Source: Streptomyces griseorubiginosus (lineage in GTDB: Bacteria; Actinomycetota; Actinomycetes; Streptomycetales; Streptomycetaceae). From it: DNA of 33,119 nucleotides. The notes below the pieces were generated by a model. That model was not told the DNA's origin. It did no database searches and saw only the letters and a list, made by a program, of their open reading frames with translations. Within the stretch, counting starts at the first letter, position 1; every line of letters begins with the position of its first letter. Shown in pieces: positions 7,354 through 14,166 of the stretch. The position numbers and the translations under genes were made by a program. The stretch covers positions 1 to 33,119 of the forward strand of contig NZ_WVUG01000067.1 of NCBI RefSeq assembly GCF_017614965.1, in the 5' to 3' direction.

Positions 7354-9303
7354 TCACTTCATGCGGGTCGCCCACTCCTGCACCTTGGCGATCCGCTGCC
7401 GGAGCTGACCGGCCGTGGCCTCGGCGCTCGGCGGCCCGCCGCAGGTGCGCCGCAACTCGGTGTGGATGACACCGTGCGGCTTGCCGCTCTGGTGGACGTA
7501 CGCGCTGACCATGGTGTTGAGCTGCTTGCGCAGCTCCATCATCTCCTTGTGCGAGACCACGGGCCGCCGCTCGGCGGGCAGCTCCAGCAGGTCGGCCTCG
7601 GCGTCCGGCTTCTTGCGGCTGTGCGCGATCTGCCGCGCCTGCCGCTTCTGCAGCAGCAGCTGCACCTGGTCGGGCTCGAGGAGTCCCGGGATGCCGAGGT
7701 AGTCCTGCTCCTCCTCGCTGCCCGGGTGGGCCTGCATGCCGAACTCGGCGCCGTCGTACAGCACCCGGTCGAAGACGGCCTCGGACTCCAGCGCCTCGAA
7801 GGCGAACTGCTCCTGCTCGCCGGTGTCCTCGTCCTGCTCCTTGTTCGCCTCCTCCATCTCCTTCTCGGACTCGGCGTACGGGTCCTCCTCGCCCTCCTTC
7901 TTCGGCTTGTCGAGGGCGTGGTCGCGCTCGACCTCCATCTCGCCTGCGAAAGTGAGCAGGTCGGGGACGGTCGGCAGGAAGACGGAGGCGGTCTCGCCAC
8001 GCCGCCGGGACCGCACGAAACGCCCCACGGCCTGGGCGAAGAAGAGGGGGGTGGAGATGGTGGTGGCGTACACCCCGACCGCGAGCCGCGGCACGTCGAC
8101 GCCCTCGGACACCATCCGCACGGCGACCATCCACCGGTCGTTGCTCTGGCTGAAGTCGTCGATCCGCTTCGAGGCACCGGCGTCGTCGGACAGCACGAGG
8201 GTCGCCCTGCTGCCGGTGATCTCGCGGATGAGCTTGGCGTAGGCGCGGGCGGAGTCCTGGTCGGAGGCGATGACGAGGGCGCCTGCGTCCGGGATGCCCT
8301 TCCTGACCTCGGTCAGCCGCTGGTCGGCGGCGCGCAGCACGCTGGGCATCCACTCGCCGCGCGGATCCAGGGCCGTACGCCACGCCTGGCTGATCGCGTC
8401 CTTGGTCATGGGCTCGCCGAGCCGGGCGGCGATCTCGTCACCGGCCTTGGTCCGCCAGCGCATGTTGCCGCTGTAGGAGAGGAAGATGACCGGCCGCACG
8501 ACGTGGTCGGCGAGGGCGTTGCCGTAGCCGTAGGTGTAGTCGGCGGCGGAGCGCCGGATGCCGTCGTTCCCCTCCTCGTACGTGACGAAGGGGATCGGGT
8601 TGGTGTCGGAGCGGAAGGGCGTACCGGTGAGCGCGAGGCGGCGGGTGGCCGGCTCGAAGGCCTCCAGACACGCCTCGCCCCAGGACTTGGAGTCACCGGC
8701 GTGGTGGATCTCGTCGAGGATGACGAGGGTCTTGCGCTGCTCGACGCGGTTGCGGTGCAGCATGGGCCGTACGCCGACGCCGGCGTAGGTGACCGCGACG
8801 CCCTGGTAGTCCTTGCCGAGCGGGCCCGCGCTGTACTCGGGGTCCAGCTTGATCCCTATCCGCGCCGCCGCCTCCGCCCACTGCTTCTTCAGGTGCTCGG
8901 TCGGCGCGACCACGGTCACCTGCTGCACGACGTGGTGGTGCAGCAGCCAGGAGGCGAGCGTCAGCGCGAAGGTCGTCTTGCCGGCGCCGGGTGTGGCGAC
9001 GGCGAGGAAGTCACGCGGCTGCTCCCGGACGTACTTCTCCAACGCCCCCTGCTGCCAGGCACGCAGCTTGCTGGCGGTGCCCCAGGGGGCGCGGCCGGGA
9101 AAGGCGGGAGAGAGGTGGTGGGAGTGCGAGCTGGCGGCGGTGGTAGTCACGGTCTCCGTGGGGTGGTCGGGCGGCTCGATGGCGAGGGTTGAGGGCGGCT
9201 CGGCTACGTATGACAACCGGGCCACCCTACCGGCGGGCCCCTGCTGTCCATGCGCGTACCGGGGCGGGTCGCCCGTGGGTGGGATCGAGGTCACAGTCGG
9301 CAC
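7354..9303 (-). CDS. Superfamily-2 DEAD/DEAH-box helicase (SSL2-like)
   Basis: A 649-residue putative DNA/RNA helicase. The first ~75 residues are Pro/Thr/His-rich and probably disordered. The core begins near residue 78 (LRAWQQGALEKYV, Q-motif-like). Motifs are Walker A in ATPGAGKTTFAL, DEIHH as motif II, LTGTPFRSD as motif III and QAVGRFVRSRRRGE as motif VI. Between motif VI and the C-terminus is a strongly acidic and basic segment (KKEGEEDPYAESEKEMEEAN). GTG 9303 has AGGAG six bases upstream and lies 24 bases after the MFS stop, so the two may be co-transcribed. A TTG/GTG near residues 27-30, preceded by TAGGGT, is an alternative leaderless start. Probably a housekeeping helicase; no methyltransferase or nuclease partner suggests phage defence. 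Confidence 0.92.
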   Translation of the reverse strand: MPTVTSIPPTGDPPRYAHGQQGPAGRVARLSYVAEPPSTLAIEPPDHPTETVTTTAASSHSHHLSPAFPGRAPWGTASKLRAWQQGALEKYVREQPRDFLAVATPGAGKTTFALTLASWLLHHHVVQQVTVVAPTEHLKKQWAEAAARIGIKLDPEYSAGPLGKDYQGVAVTYAGVGVRPMLHRNRVEQRKTLVILDEIHHAGDSKSWGEACLEAFEPATRRLALTGTPFRSDTNPIPFVTYEEGNDGIRRSAADYTYGYGNALADHVVRPVIFLSYSGNMRWRTKAGDEIAARLGEPMTKDAISQAWRTALDPRGEWMPSVLRAADQRLTEVRKGIPDAGALVIASDQDSARAYAKLIREITGSRATLVLSDDAGASKRIDDFSQSNDRWMVAVRMVSEGVDVPRLAVGVYATTISTPLFFAQAVGRFVRSRRRGETASVFLPTVPDLLTFAGEMEVERDHALDKPKKEGEEDPYAESEKEMEEANKEQDEDTGEQEQFAFEALESEAVFDRVLYDGAEFGMQAHPGSEEEQDYLGIPGLLEPDQVQLLLQKRQARQIAHSRKKPDAEADLLELPAERRPVVSHKEMMELRKQLNTMVSAYVHQSGKPHGVIHTELRRTCGGPPSAEATAGQLRQRIAKVQEWATRMK

Positions 9304-9327
9304 GGAAGGCTCCTCACCGCACCTCTG

Positions 9328-10797
9328 TCACCGCGTGGCGTGCCCGGCGGCCGTCACCCGCGTCGCCACCCACGCCCCCACCAGCGCCACCACGGCCATC
9401 GGCAGGAACACGGCGGCGAAGGCGGCCGGATGGTGTCCCGCGCCGGAGGCCGCGGCCTCGGTCGCGGTAGAGGTCGCGGTCGCCGTGTGGGCCACCGCCC
9501 CGCCGCCCAGCGCCGCGAAGGCCGCACCGCCCGCCGACAGCAAGACCACGTTGGACAGGCCGTCCGAGATCTGCAGCGCGGCGGAGTTGGCGCCGGCCTC
9601 CTCGGGGGCGGACAGCTTCAGCAGCAGCACGCTGGTGGAGGCGATCACCAGGCCCATCCCGAAACAGCCGAAGGCCCAGGCGACGGCCACGGTCCAGGCG
9701 GGCACGGAGTCGACCAGCACACTCGGGGCGGCGGCGATGGCGGCGGCCACCAGCACCATACCCACCACCATCAGCCGTTCCCGGTACGGCTGGACGCGCG
9801 CCCGCGACTGCACCCAGGACCCCACCGCCCAGGTCACCCCGCCCGCCGCGAGGGAGAACCCGGCGAGCGTCGGCGACAGGCCGCGCTGGGTGACCAGCAT
9901 CAGCGGCACGAAGGACTCGGCGGCGATGAACGACCCCGCCGCGACCCCGCGCAGCAGCACCACCGAGGGCAGCCCGCGCGCCGCCCGGTACGTGCCGCGC
10001 GGGAGCAGCCCCCGTACGGCCGGCACGAGCAGTGCGGTGCCCGCGAGGGCGGGGAGCAGGGAGAGCGGGCGCAGGTCCTGGGCGGCGTACTGCAGGAAGC
10101 CGGCGCCGAGGGAGATGGCGAGGGCGAGCCGAATGCGCCGCCGGTCGCCGGAGGCGTCCGCGCAGCCGTCGACCGGGCCGGCGGCCCGGCGCCGGATCTG
10201 CGGCAGCGCGATCGCCAGCGGGAAGACGACGAGCGCCGGGATCCCGAGGAACACCCAGCGCCACCCGAGATGTTCGGTCACCGCGCCCGCGGCCAGCGGG
10301 CCCACCACGGACGGTACGACCCAGCTCGCCGCGAAGGCCGCCATGATCGCCGGCCGCAACCGCTCCGGATAGGCGCGCCCGACGACGACGTACAGGGCGA
10401 CGATCACCAGCCCGCCGCCGAGCCCCTGCACGGCCCGACCGAGGACGAACACCCACATGACCCCCGCGGTCCCGGCCACCACCAGCCCGGCGGCGAACGC
10501 GCCGATCCCGGTCGTCAGCGCCCCGACCGGTCCCCGCCGGTCCGACCACCGCCCGGCGAGCACCATCCCGAACAGACTGGTCGTGAAGTACCCCGAGAAC
10601 GCGAACGCGTACAGCCCGACCCCGTCCAACTCCCGCGCGGCGACGGGCATCGCGGTCCCCACGGCGGTCGCCTCGAAGGCGATGAGCAGCACGACGGACA
10701 CGATCCCGACACTGAGCGCCCGGTAGGCCCGCCCCAGCACGCTGTCACCAGCGGTTCCCTCTACGACTACGGCGTCACGCGGCTCCAGGACGGTCAT
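9328..10797 (-). CDS. Major facilitator superfamily transporter, drug-exporter type
   Basis: A 489-residue multi-pass membrane protein with at least 12 hydrophobic helices. Signature A-like GRWSDRRG lies in the loop after the second helix, and a motif-C-like GPLAAGAVTEHLGWRWVF follows the fifth, both typical of proton-coupled antiporters of the multidrug group. A central cytoplasmic loop with RRRAAGPVDG separates the halves. The C-terminal helices include an Ala/Thr-rich stretch (TATATSTATEAAASG). ATG 10797 was chosen because TACGCT (minus strand, 10805-10810) lies seven bases upstream, predicting a leaderless message; the frame remains open further upstream without support. An inverted repeat at 10829-10845 could be its operator, but no dedicated regulator lies adjacent. 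Substrate unknown. Confidence 0.9.
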   Translation of the reverse strand: MTVLEPRDAVVVEGTAGDSVLGRAYRALSVGIVSVVLLIAFEATAVGTAMPVAARELDGVGLYAFAFSGYFTTSLFGMVLAGRWSDRRGPVGALTTGIGAFAAGLVVAGTAGVMWVFVLGRAVQGLGGGLVIVALYVVVGRAYPERLRPAIMAAFAASWVVPSVVGPLAAGAVTEHLGWRWVFLGIPALVVFPLAIALPQIRRRAAGPVDGCADASGDRRRIRLALAISLGAGFLQYAAQDLRPLSLLPALAGTALLVPAVRGLLPRGTYRAARGLPSVVLLRGVAAGSFIAAESFVPLMLVTQRGLSPTLAGFSLAAGGVTWAVGSWVQSRARVQPYRERLMVVGMVLVAAAIAAAPSVLVDSVPAWTVAVAWAFGCFGMGLVIASTSVLLLKLSAPEEAGANSAALQISDGLSNVVLLSAGGAAFAALGGGAVAHTATATSTATEAAASGAGHHPAAFAAVFLPMAVVALVGAWVATRVTAAGHATR

Positions 10798-10828
10798 GCC
10801 CGCCAGCGTAAGGTCCACAACCCCCGTT

Positions 10829-10845
10829 GACCCCTGTCGGGGGTC
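10829..10845. promoter_or_regulatory. Inverted repeat at the MFS promoter
   Basis: GACCCC (10829-10834) and GGGGTC (10840-10845) flank five bases. The repeat sits just upstream of the MFS -10 element (10805-10810), near the expected -35 position, as an operator would. The regulator is unknown. Confidence 0.45.
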
Positions 10846-10924
10846 CCTTCCGCCCTGCGACCTTGGTCGTAGGCCCCTTTCATGAACGGCGTATGGCAGT
10901 CCCGTTGCGGCGCCACGGATTCCC

Positions 10925-10954
10925 TTGAGCCCCACACCCACCCCGCCCTACGGT
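10925..10954 (+). promoter_or_regulatory. Promoter of the tRNA-Cys gene
   Basis: TTGAGC (10925-10930), an 18-bp spacer and TACGGT (10949-10954) form a vegetative-type promoter. It would start transcription around 10961, eight bases before the mature tRNA 5' end. Confidence 0.6.
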
Positions 10955-10968
10955 CGTGCCAACGACAC

Positions 10969-11043
10969 GGCCGTGTGCCCGAGTGGTTCAGGGACTCGCC
11001 TGCAAAGCGAGTTACGCGGGTTCGATTCCCGCCACGGCCTCCA
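10969..11043 (+). tRNA. tRNA-Cys (anticodon GCA), CCA encoded
   Basis: The acceptor stem GGCCGTG pairs with CACGGCC (11033-11039). The anticodon stem CTCGC/GCGAG encloses CTGCAAA, giving anticodon GCA at 11002-11004. The T arm is GCGGG-TTCGATT-CCCGC. Discriminator T73 (11040), a cysteine identity element, is followed by an encoded CCA (11041-11043). The tRNA is complete and looks functional. The 3' end is a potential integration site, but no second copy of it is found in this window and no integrase gene is adjacent. Confidence 0.96.
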
Positions 11044-11084
11044 CGAAGTCTCGAGCCTGCGCCCAGTGGTGCGGCGCCTCTACC

Positions 11085-11558
11085 ATGTGGCCCGTGGACT
11101 GGGGGACTCTTGTGGGCACCGCGCTCGGTGCCCTTCTCGGTGTCAGCACAACCCTTCTTGGGGAACGGTCGCGATGGCATCGGGAGGACGCGTCCCGCGA
11201 GCGTGCCGCAAAACGACAGCTCTACAGCGAATATCTCGGGGCGCTCTGGCTCACGCAGCACCGGCTACGAGATCTACAGCGAAGCACCGCGCTGACCAGG
11301 GAGGAGCGCATCGAGCAGTCCGGGGAGATCCTCGGGGCCGCCAACGCCTTTCGGCTCCTCTACGAGATGCGCATCATGGCGCCCGAACCTCTCGACGAAG
11401 TGGCCACTCAGGCCTTCCGGAAACTCCTACGCCTTCGGGATCGCTTCGAAGAGCCAGACGTGACCACTGATCCGGAGTGGCCGGCCAGCAGCGCGGCATT
11501 GAGCGAGGCACTCGAAACGCTGCGGCATGCGATGCGTTCAGACGTCCGCTCTCTCTAG
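11085..11558 (+). CDS. Membrane-anchored hypothetical protein next to tRNA-Cys
   Basis: A 157-residue protein with one N-terminal hydrophobic helix (WGTLVGTALGALLGVSTTLL, about 6-25), then a long helical, charged domain rich in Arg, Glu and Leu (HREDASRERAAKRQLYSEYL onward). This suggests an N-anchored protein with its bulk in the cytoplasm. Alternative start: GTG 11094, seven bases after TACCAT (11081-11086), which would be leaderless. Codon use is less GC-rich than the neighbours, with several A-ending codons, consistent with acquisition, though the gene is too short for proof. Similar tRNA-adjacent small membrane proteins occur in streptomycetes. No known domain is recognised. Confidence 0.75.
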   Translation: MWPVDWGTLVGTALGALLGVSTTLLGERSRWHREDASRERAAKRQLYSEYLGALWLTQHRLRDLQRSTALTREERIEQSGEILGAANAFRLLYEMRIMAPEPLDEVATQAFRKLLRLRDRFEEPDVTTDPEWPASSAALSEALETLRHAMRSDVRSL

Positions 11559-11625
11559 GCAGTCCGAGTGAGCTGGGGTTCTGAGCAGTCCGGAGTGAGG
11601 CGTCGGCCGGTGGGATCGGTGGGGG

Positions 11626-12030
11626 TCAGCCCGCTGAGCAGAGGCCGTCGGTCGGGCAGAACATCACCCAGGTGAAGTTGTAGCCGGTCCGTACGGTCAC
11701 GGGGTTCGGTGTGGGGCCGTCGTTGATGTAGGAGCCGGGGTCGGGTGTGGCGGTGAAGATGACCGTCGTGCCGACCTGGAAGGTCGCGGTACAGGTTCCG
11801 GTCGGGTTCGGGGCCGGATCGCCCGCGTACGGATCCCACGCCGACGTATGGCAGTTGATCCCGGCGGGTTGGCTGGTGATGGTTCCGCCGCCCCAGCCGT
11901 CACTGACGTACGCGGACAGTTGAGCGGTGGACTGCGCCTGTGCCGGGGCGACGGAGGCGATCGCGGCGGCCGTGGCGAGTGCGGTGACGACACCGGTCGC
12001 ACGCCAAGCGCCGTGTCTGGTCTTCCTCAT
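11626..12030 (-). CDS. Small secreted Cys-rich protein with a single bacterial-repeat-like beta domain
   Basis: A 134-residue protein with a clear Sec signal peptide: MRKTRHGAWR, a hydrophobic Ala/Val-rich core and a likely cleavage after APAQAQ (about residue 33). The mature part resembles one unit of the InlB-B/Flg_new type bacterial repeat: GGGTITSQPAGINC, then CTATFQVGTTVIFTATPDPGS, a pattern usually seen in tandem in cell-surface proteins. Here there is only one copy. Four cysteines (about 60, 81, 124 and 130) could form two disulfides, and the Cys-x5-Cys near the end closes the domain. GAGGAG lies six bases before ATG 12030. Function unknown: perhaps a secreted adhesin, ligand or inhibitor. 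Confidence 0.82.
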   Translation of the reverse strand: MRKTRHGAWRATGVVTALATAAAIASVAPAQAQSTAQLSAYVSDGWGGGTITSQPAGINCHTSAWDPYAGDPAPNPTGTCTATFQVGTTVIFTATPDPGSYINDGPTPNPVTVRTGYNFTWVMFCPTDGLCSAG

Positions 12031-12113
12031 GGGAGGCTCCTCGGATCGAACCATGTCGACCCCCTGTGACCAGCCTATTCGCCGCCCCGGATCTGCGCTA
12101 CGGGAGCGCGGGG

Positions 12114-13283
12114 TCAGAGGACCCCGCCCGGCTCGTCCTGGAAGGCCTGGGTCCAGTAGTGCCAGTCGGCTGCGGTGGCGGTGGTGGTCGCCGTCGGGTC
12201 GATCGCCGTGAGGACCTGGAGCATGGTGGCGGCCAGTTGGTCGTAGGCCTCGGTGGACAGCTCGTGGGAGAGCGCCCGGTCGATGGTGCGCTCGCGGTGG
12301 TGCAGCCACAGGGTGAAGGCCAGGGTGGAGACGTCCGTGTTGAGGGGGTACAGCCTCGCCTCGGGCTCGCTCCAGTTGAGGACCTCGCCCGTCGCGCCGT
12401 CCACCACCAGGCTGTTGTCCTCGACCAGATGGCCGAGGCGTATCAAGTGGTCGGCCCGGGCGGGGAGTTCGAAGGGGGACGCGGTGCCGGGGCGGTCGTC
12501 CGCCGCGTATTCGGCCAGGGTCTGGAGGGGGACCTCGGTGTCCAGGTGGAAGAGCACCGTCTGCTCCGGCAGGCCCGTCCCGCGCAGGAAGCGGCGGGTC
12601 GGCTCATGGGTGAGGGTCGACGGGAAGTCGACGTCCTCGTAGCGCGCCACGCGCCCGTGCCCGAACTCCTCGTCCAGGAGGCGGGCGGGGACGTCCAGGG
12701 TGAGGCCGGAGTCCGTGCCGGGGCCGGCCACGAGGGCGAGGGGGCGGATCAGCGCCGCGGCCTTCCAGTACGGCGGGACCCGGCCGTCCGTGCCCTCCTC
12801 GAACAGGGCCAGGAGCCGGCGGGAGGCCTCGGCCGCGGCCTTGGTTCCATGGCGGCCCGCGTAGGAGGCGAACTGGCCGCGCAGGTCCGCCAGTTCCTCG
12901 GTCACCGCCGCGAACCGCACCAGCGCCTCAAGCGAGGGCGCCAGCGGGCGGCTGTCCATCAGCTCGAACAGGTACGCCGTGCTGATCTCGCCGGTGCCGC
13001 CGTCGAGGAGGATCGACTCCGGGTCCATGCCGGCCGGGGCGAGAAGCTCACCTATGACCAGCCGGTCCCGCAGCTCCGTCGGCAGGTCGGGATCGTCGGC
13101 GTCGGTGGACTGGGCCACCGTGCGCAGGCCGCGGGTGCGCAGGGCCGTGAACGTCAACAGGGCGCCGTCGGAGGGGAGTCCGGGGCCTGTCAGCCGGTGC
13201 CGCGTCGGCGCGTGCGTGACGTAGGGATCGAGTTGGTCCGCGGTGAGTCTGATCACCTCGACGGCGGTGTCGGTCCTGCTCAT
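12114..13283 (-). CDS. Double SUKH-4-domain protein (immunity-type), orphan
   Basis: A 389-residue protein made of two similar halves. Each begins with a Thr-His-x-Pro-Thr-Arg segment and a Gly-Leu-Pro turn (THAPTRHRLTGPGLP about residues 23-37; THEPTRRFLRGTGLP around 215-230). Each then has a beta segment and a LIxGxLxxxxxxLxDGxTGE core (RLVIGELLAPAGMDPESILL then GGTGEIST; HLIRLGHLVEDNSLVVDGAT then GEVLNWS). This is the SUKH-4 immunity pattern, duplicated. SUKH proteins commonly neutralise polymorphic or contact-dependent toxins, but no toxin ORF is nearby. ATG 13283 has GGGGGA just upstream. An inverted repeat lies at the start and a minisatellite is 0.2 kb upstream. The frame stays open through that repeat, so a longer product cannot be excluded. 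Immunity function is inferred. Confidence 0.82.
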   Translation of the reverse strand: MSRTDTAVEVIRLTADQLDPYVTHAPTRHRLTGPGLPSDGALLTFTALRTRGLRTVAQSTDADDPDLPTELRDRLVIGELLAPAGMDPESILLDGGTGEISTAYLFELMDSRPLAPSLEALVRFAAVTEELADLRGQFASYAGRHGTKAAAEASRRLLALFEEGTDGRVPPYWKAAALIRPLALVAGPGTDSGLTLDVPARLLDEEFGHGRVARYEDVDFPSTLTHEPTRRFLRGTGLPEQTVLFHLDTEVPLQTLAEYAADDRPGTASPFELPARADHLIRLGHLVEDNSLVVDGATGEVLNWSEPEARLYPLNTDVSTLAFTLWLHHRERTIDRALSHELSTEAYDQLAATMLQVLTAIDPTATTTATAADWHYWTQAFQDEPGGVL

Positions 13284-13294
13284 TGCTTCCCCCG

Positions 13295-13312
13295 CATGTG
13301 TTGCATCACATG
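13295..13312. promoter_or_regulatory. Inverted repeat at the SUKH-4 gene start
   Basis: CATGTG (13295-13300) and CACATG (13307-13312) flank TTGCAT. The dyad lies 12 bases before the ATG at 13283, next to the ribosome site. It could be an operator or an RNA hairpin controlling translation. Confidence 0.45.
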
Positions 13313-13449
13313 AACTTCGTTGTGCGTGGGCTCGACTGCCGGCCGTCAGCCACCGGCCGTCACCCACTGCCAGAACATTACGCCCCGCCACTGACAACGC
13401 CCTGGAATTACCCCGGCCGCCGCAGCCGCCGCCAACGCAGCCAACGCAG

Positions 13450-13617
13450 CCGCCGACGCAGCCGCCGACGCAGCCGCCGACGCAGCCGCCGACGCAGCCG
13501 CCGACGCAGCCGCCGACGCAGCCGCCGACGCAGCCGCCGACGCATCCGCCGACGCATCCGCCGACGCATCCGCCGACGCATCCGCCGACGCATCCGCCGA
13601 CGCATCCGCCGACGCAT
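13450..13617. repeat. 12-bp minisatellite, 14 copies in two blocks (7 + 7)
   Basis: Fourteen consecutive 12-bp units. The first seven are CCGCCGACGCAG (13450-13533) and the last seven CCGCCGACGCAT (13534-13617), with no other differences. Degenerate copies (CCAACGCAG, GCCAACGCAG) precede them. The period is a multiple of three, so copy changes preserve any reading frame. All six frames are open through the array, giving Pro-Pro-Thr-Gln/His, Arg-rich or Cys-Val-Gly-Gly repeats. The array begins eight bases after the stop of the kinase gene (13628, minus strand). The rest of 13284-13449 holds the SUKH-4 upstream region and no gene. Confidence 0.98.
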
Positions 13618-13627
13618 CCCAGGACGC

Positions 13628-14155
13628 TCAGCGCACCCTCGCCCGTTCCCGCCCCGCGATAATCGCCTCCACCGTCTCCCCCACGCTCAGCCCCGTGGTG
13701 TCCAGCCACAGCCCGAGCCGCGGCGTCGCCCCCCGCAACACCCCGTCCAACTCCGCCACCGTCCAGGTCCCGTACCCCGTCTTCGCCCGCCCGGCCTCCC
13801 GCGCCGCGACCGCCTCGGGGCTCGGCGCCAGGACGACGACGTACAGGGGGCGGGTGCGGAACAGGTCGACGTACGCGGTCAGTCGCTCCCCGAGGACGAC
13901 GTCCTGCACCACCGCCGTGAAGCCGGCCTCCGCGTACGCGTCCGCCGTGTTCGCCGACAGGCGGTGGCGCAGGCGTAGTTGGGACTCGGCCTCGGCGCCG
14001 GCGTCCGGGGCGTAGTCCTCGCGGCCGGAGACGATCATGCGGCGGAAGGTGTCGCCCCGCACGTGTGCCGCTCGCGGCAAGCGTTCCGCGAGCGCCTGCG
14101 ACACCGTCGACTTGCCCGACGCCATCACTCCCGTGACGACGACCACGCCCCGCAC
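13628..14155 (-). CDS. Small P-loop kinase/ATPase (AAA_33 or zeta/CPT-like)
   Basis: A 175-residue P-loop protein: Walker A GVMASGKST at about 9-17, then VRGDTFRRMI, VVQDVVLGERL and the LID-like stretch EAVAAREAGRAKTGYG. The pattern fits the group of small kinases that includes chloramphenicol phosphotransferase-like and zeta-toxin-like enzymes, which phosphorylate small molecules, nucleotides or UDP-sugars. GTG 14155 starts 11 bases after the stop of the molybdopterin-subunit gene, so it is probably the last gene of that operon. The ribosome site is weak (TAGGG, nine bases upstream). No antitoxin is adjacent. Substrate unknown. The minisatellite lies immediately after the stop. Confidence 0.85.
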   Translation of the reverse strand: MRGVVVVTGVMASGKSTVSQALAERLPRAAHVRGDTFRRMIVSGREDYAPDAGAEAESQLRLRHRLSANTADAYAEAGFTAVVQDVVLGERLTAYVDLFRTRPLYVVVLAPSPEAVAAREAGRAKTGYGTWTVAELDGVLRGATPRLGLWLDTTGLSVGETVEAIIAGRERARVR

Positions 14156-14166
14156 CGCGCGCGGCC

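Noticed and set aside
11041..11084. Attachment-site duplication of the tRNA-Cys 3' end
   Set aside because: No second copy of the T-arm and acceptor sequence was found in the window.
13450..13617. Short direct-repeat array resembling a CRISPR
   Set aside because: Units are contiguous 12-mers without spacers, and no cas genes are present.
13243..13662. Plus-strand ORF with Pro-Pro-Thr-Gln/His repeats
   Set aside because: All six frames are open in the array. The ORF starts inside the SUKH-4 gene in antisense, with no ribosome site and no recognisable fold.
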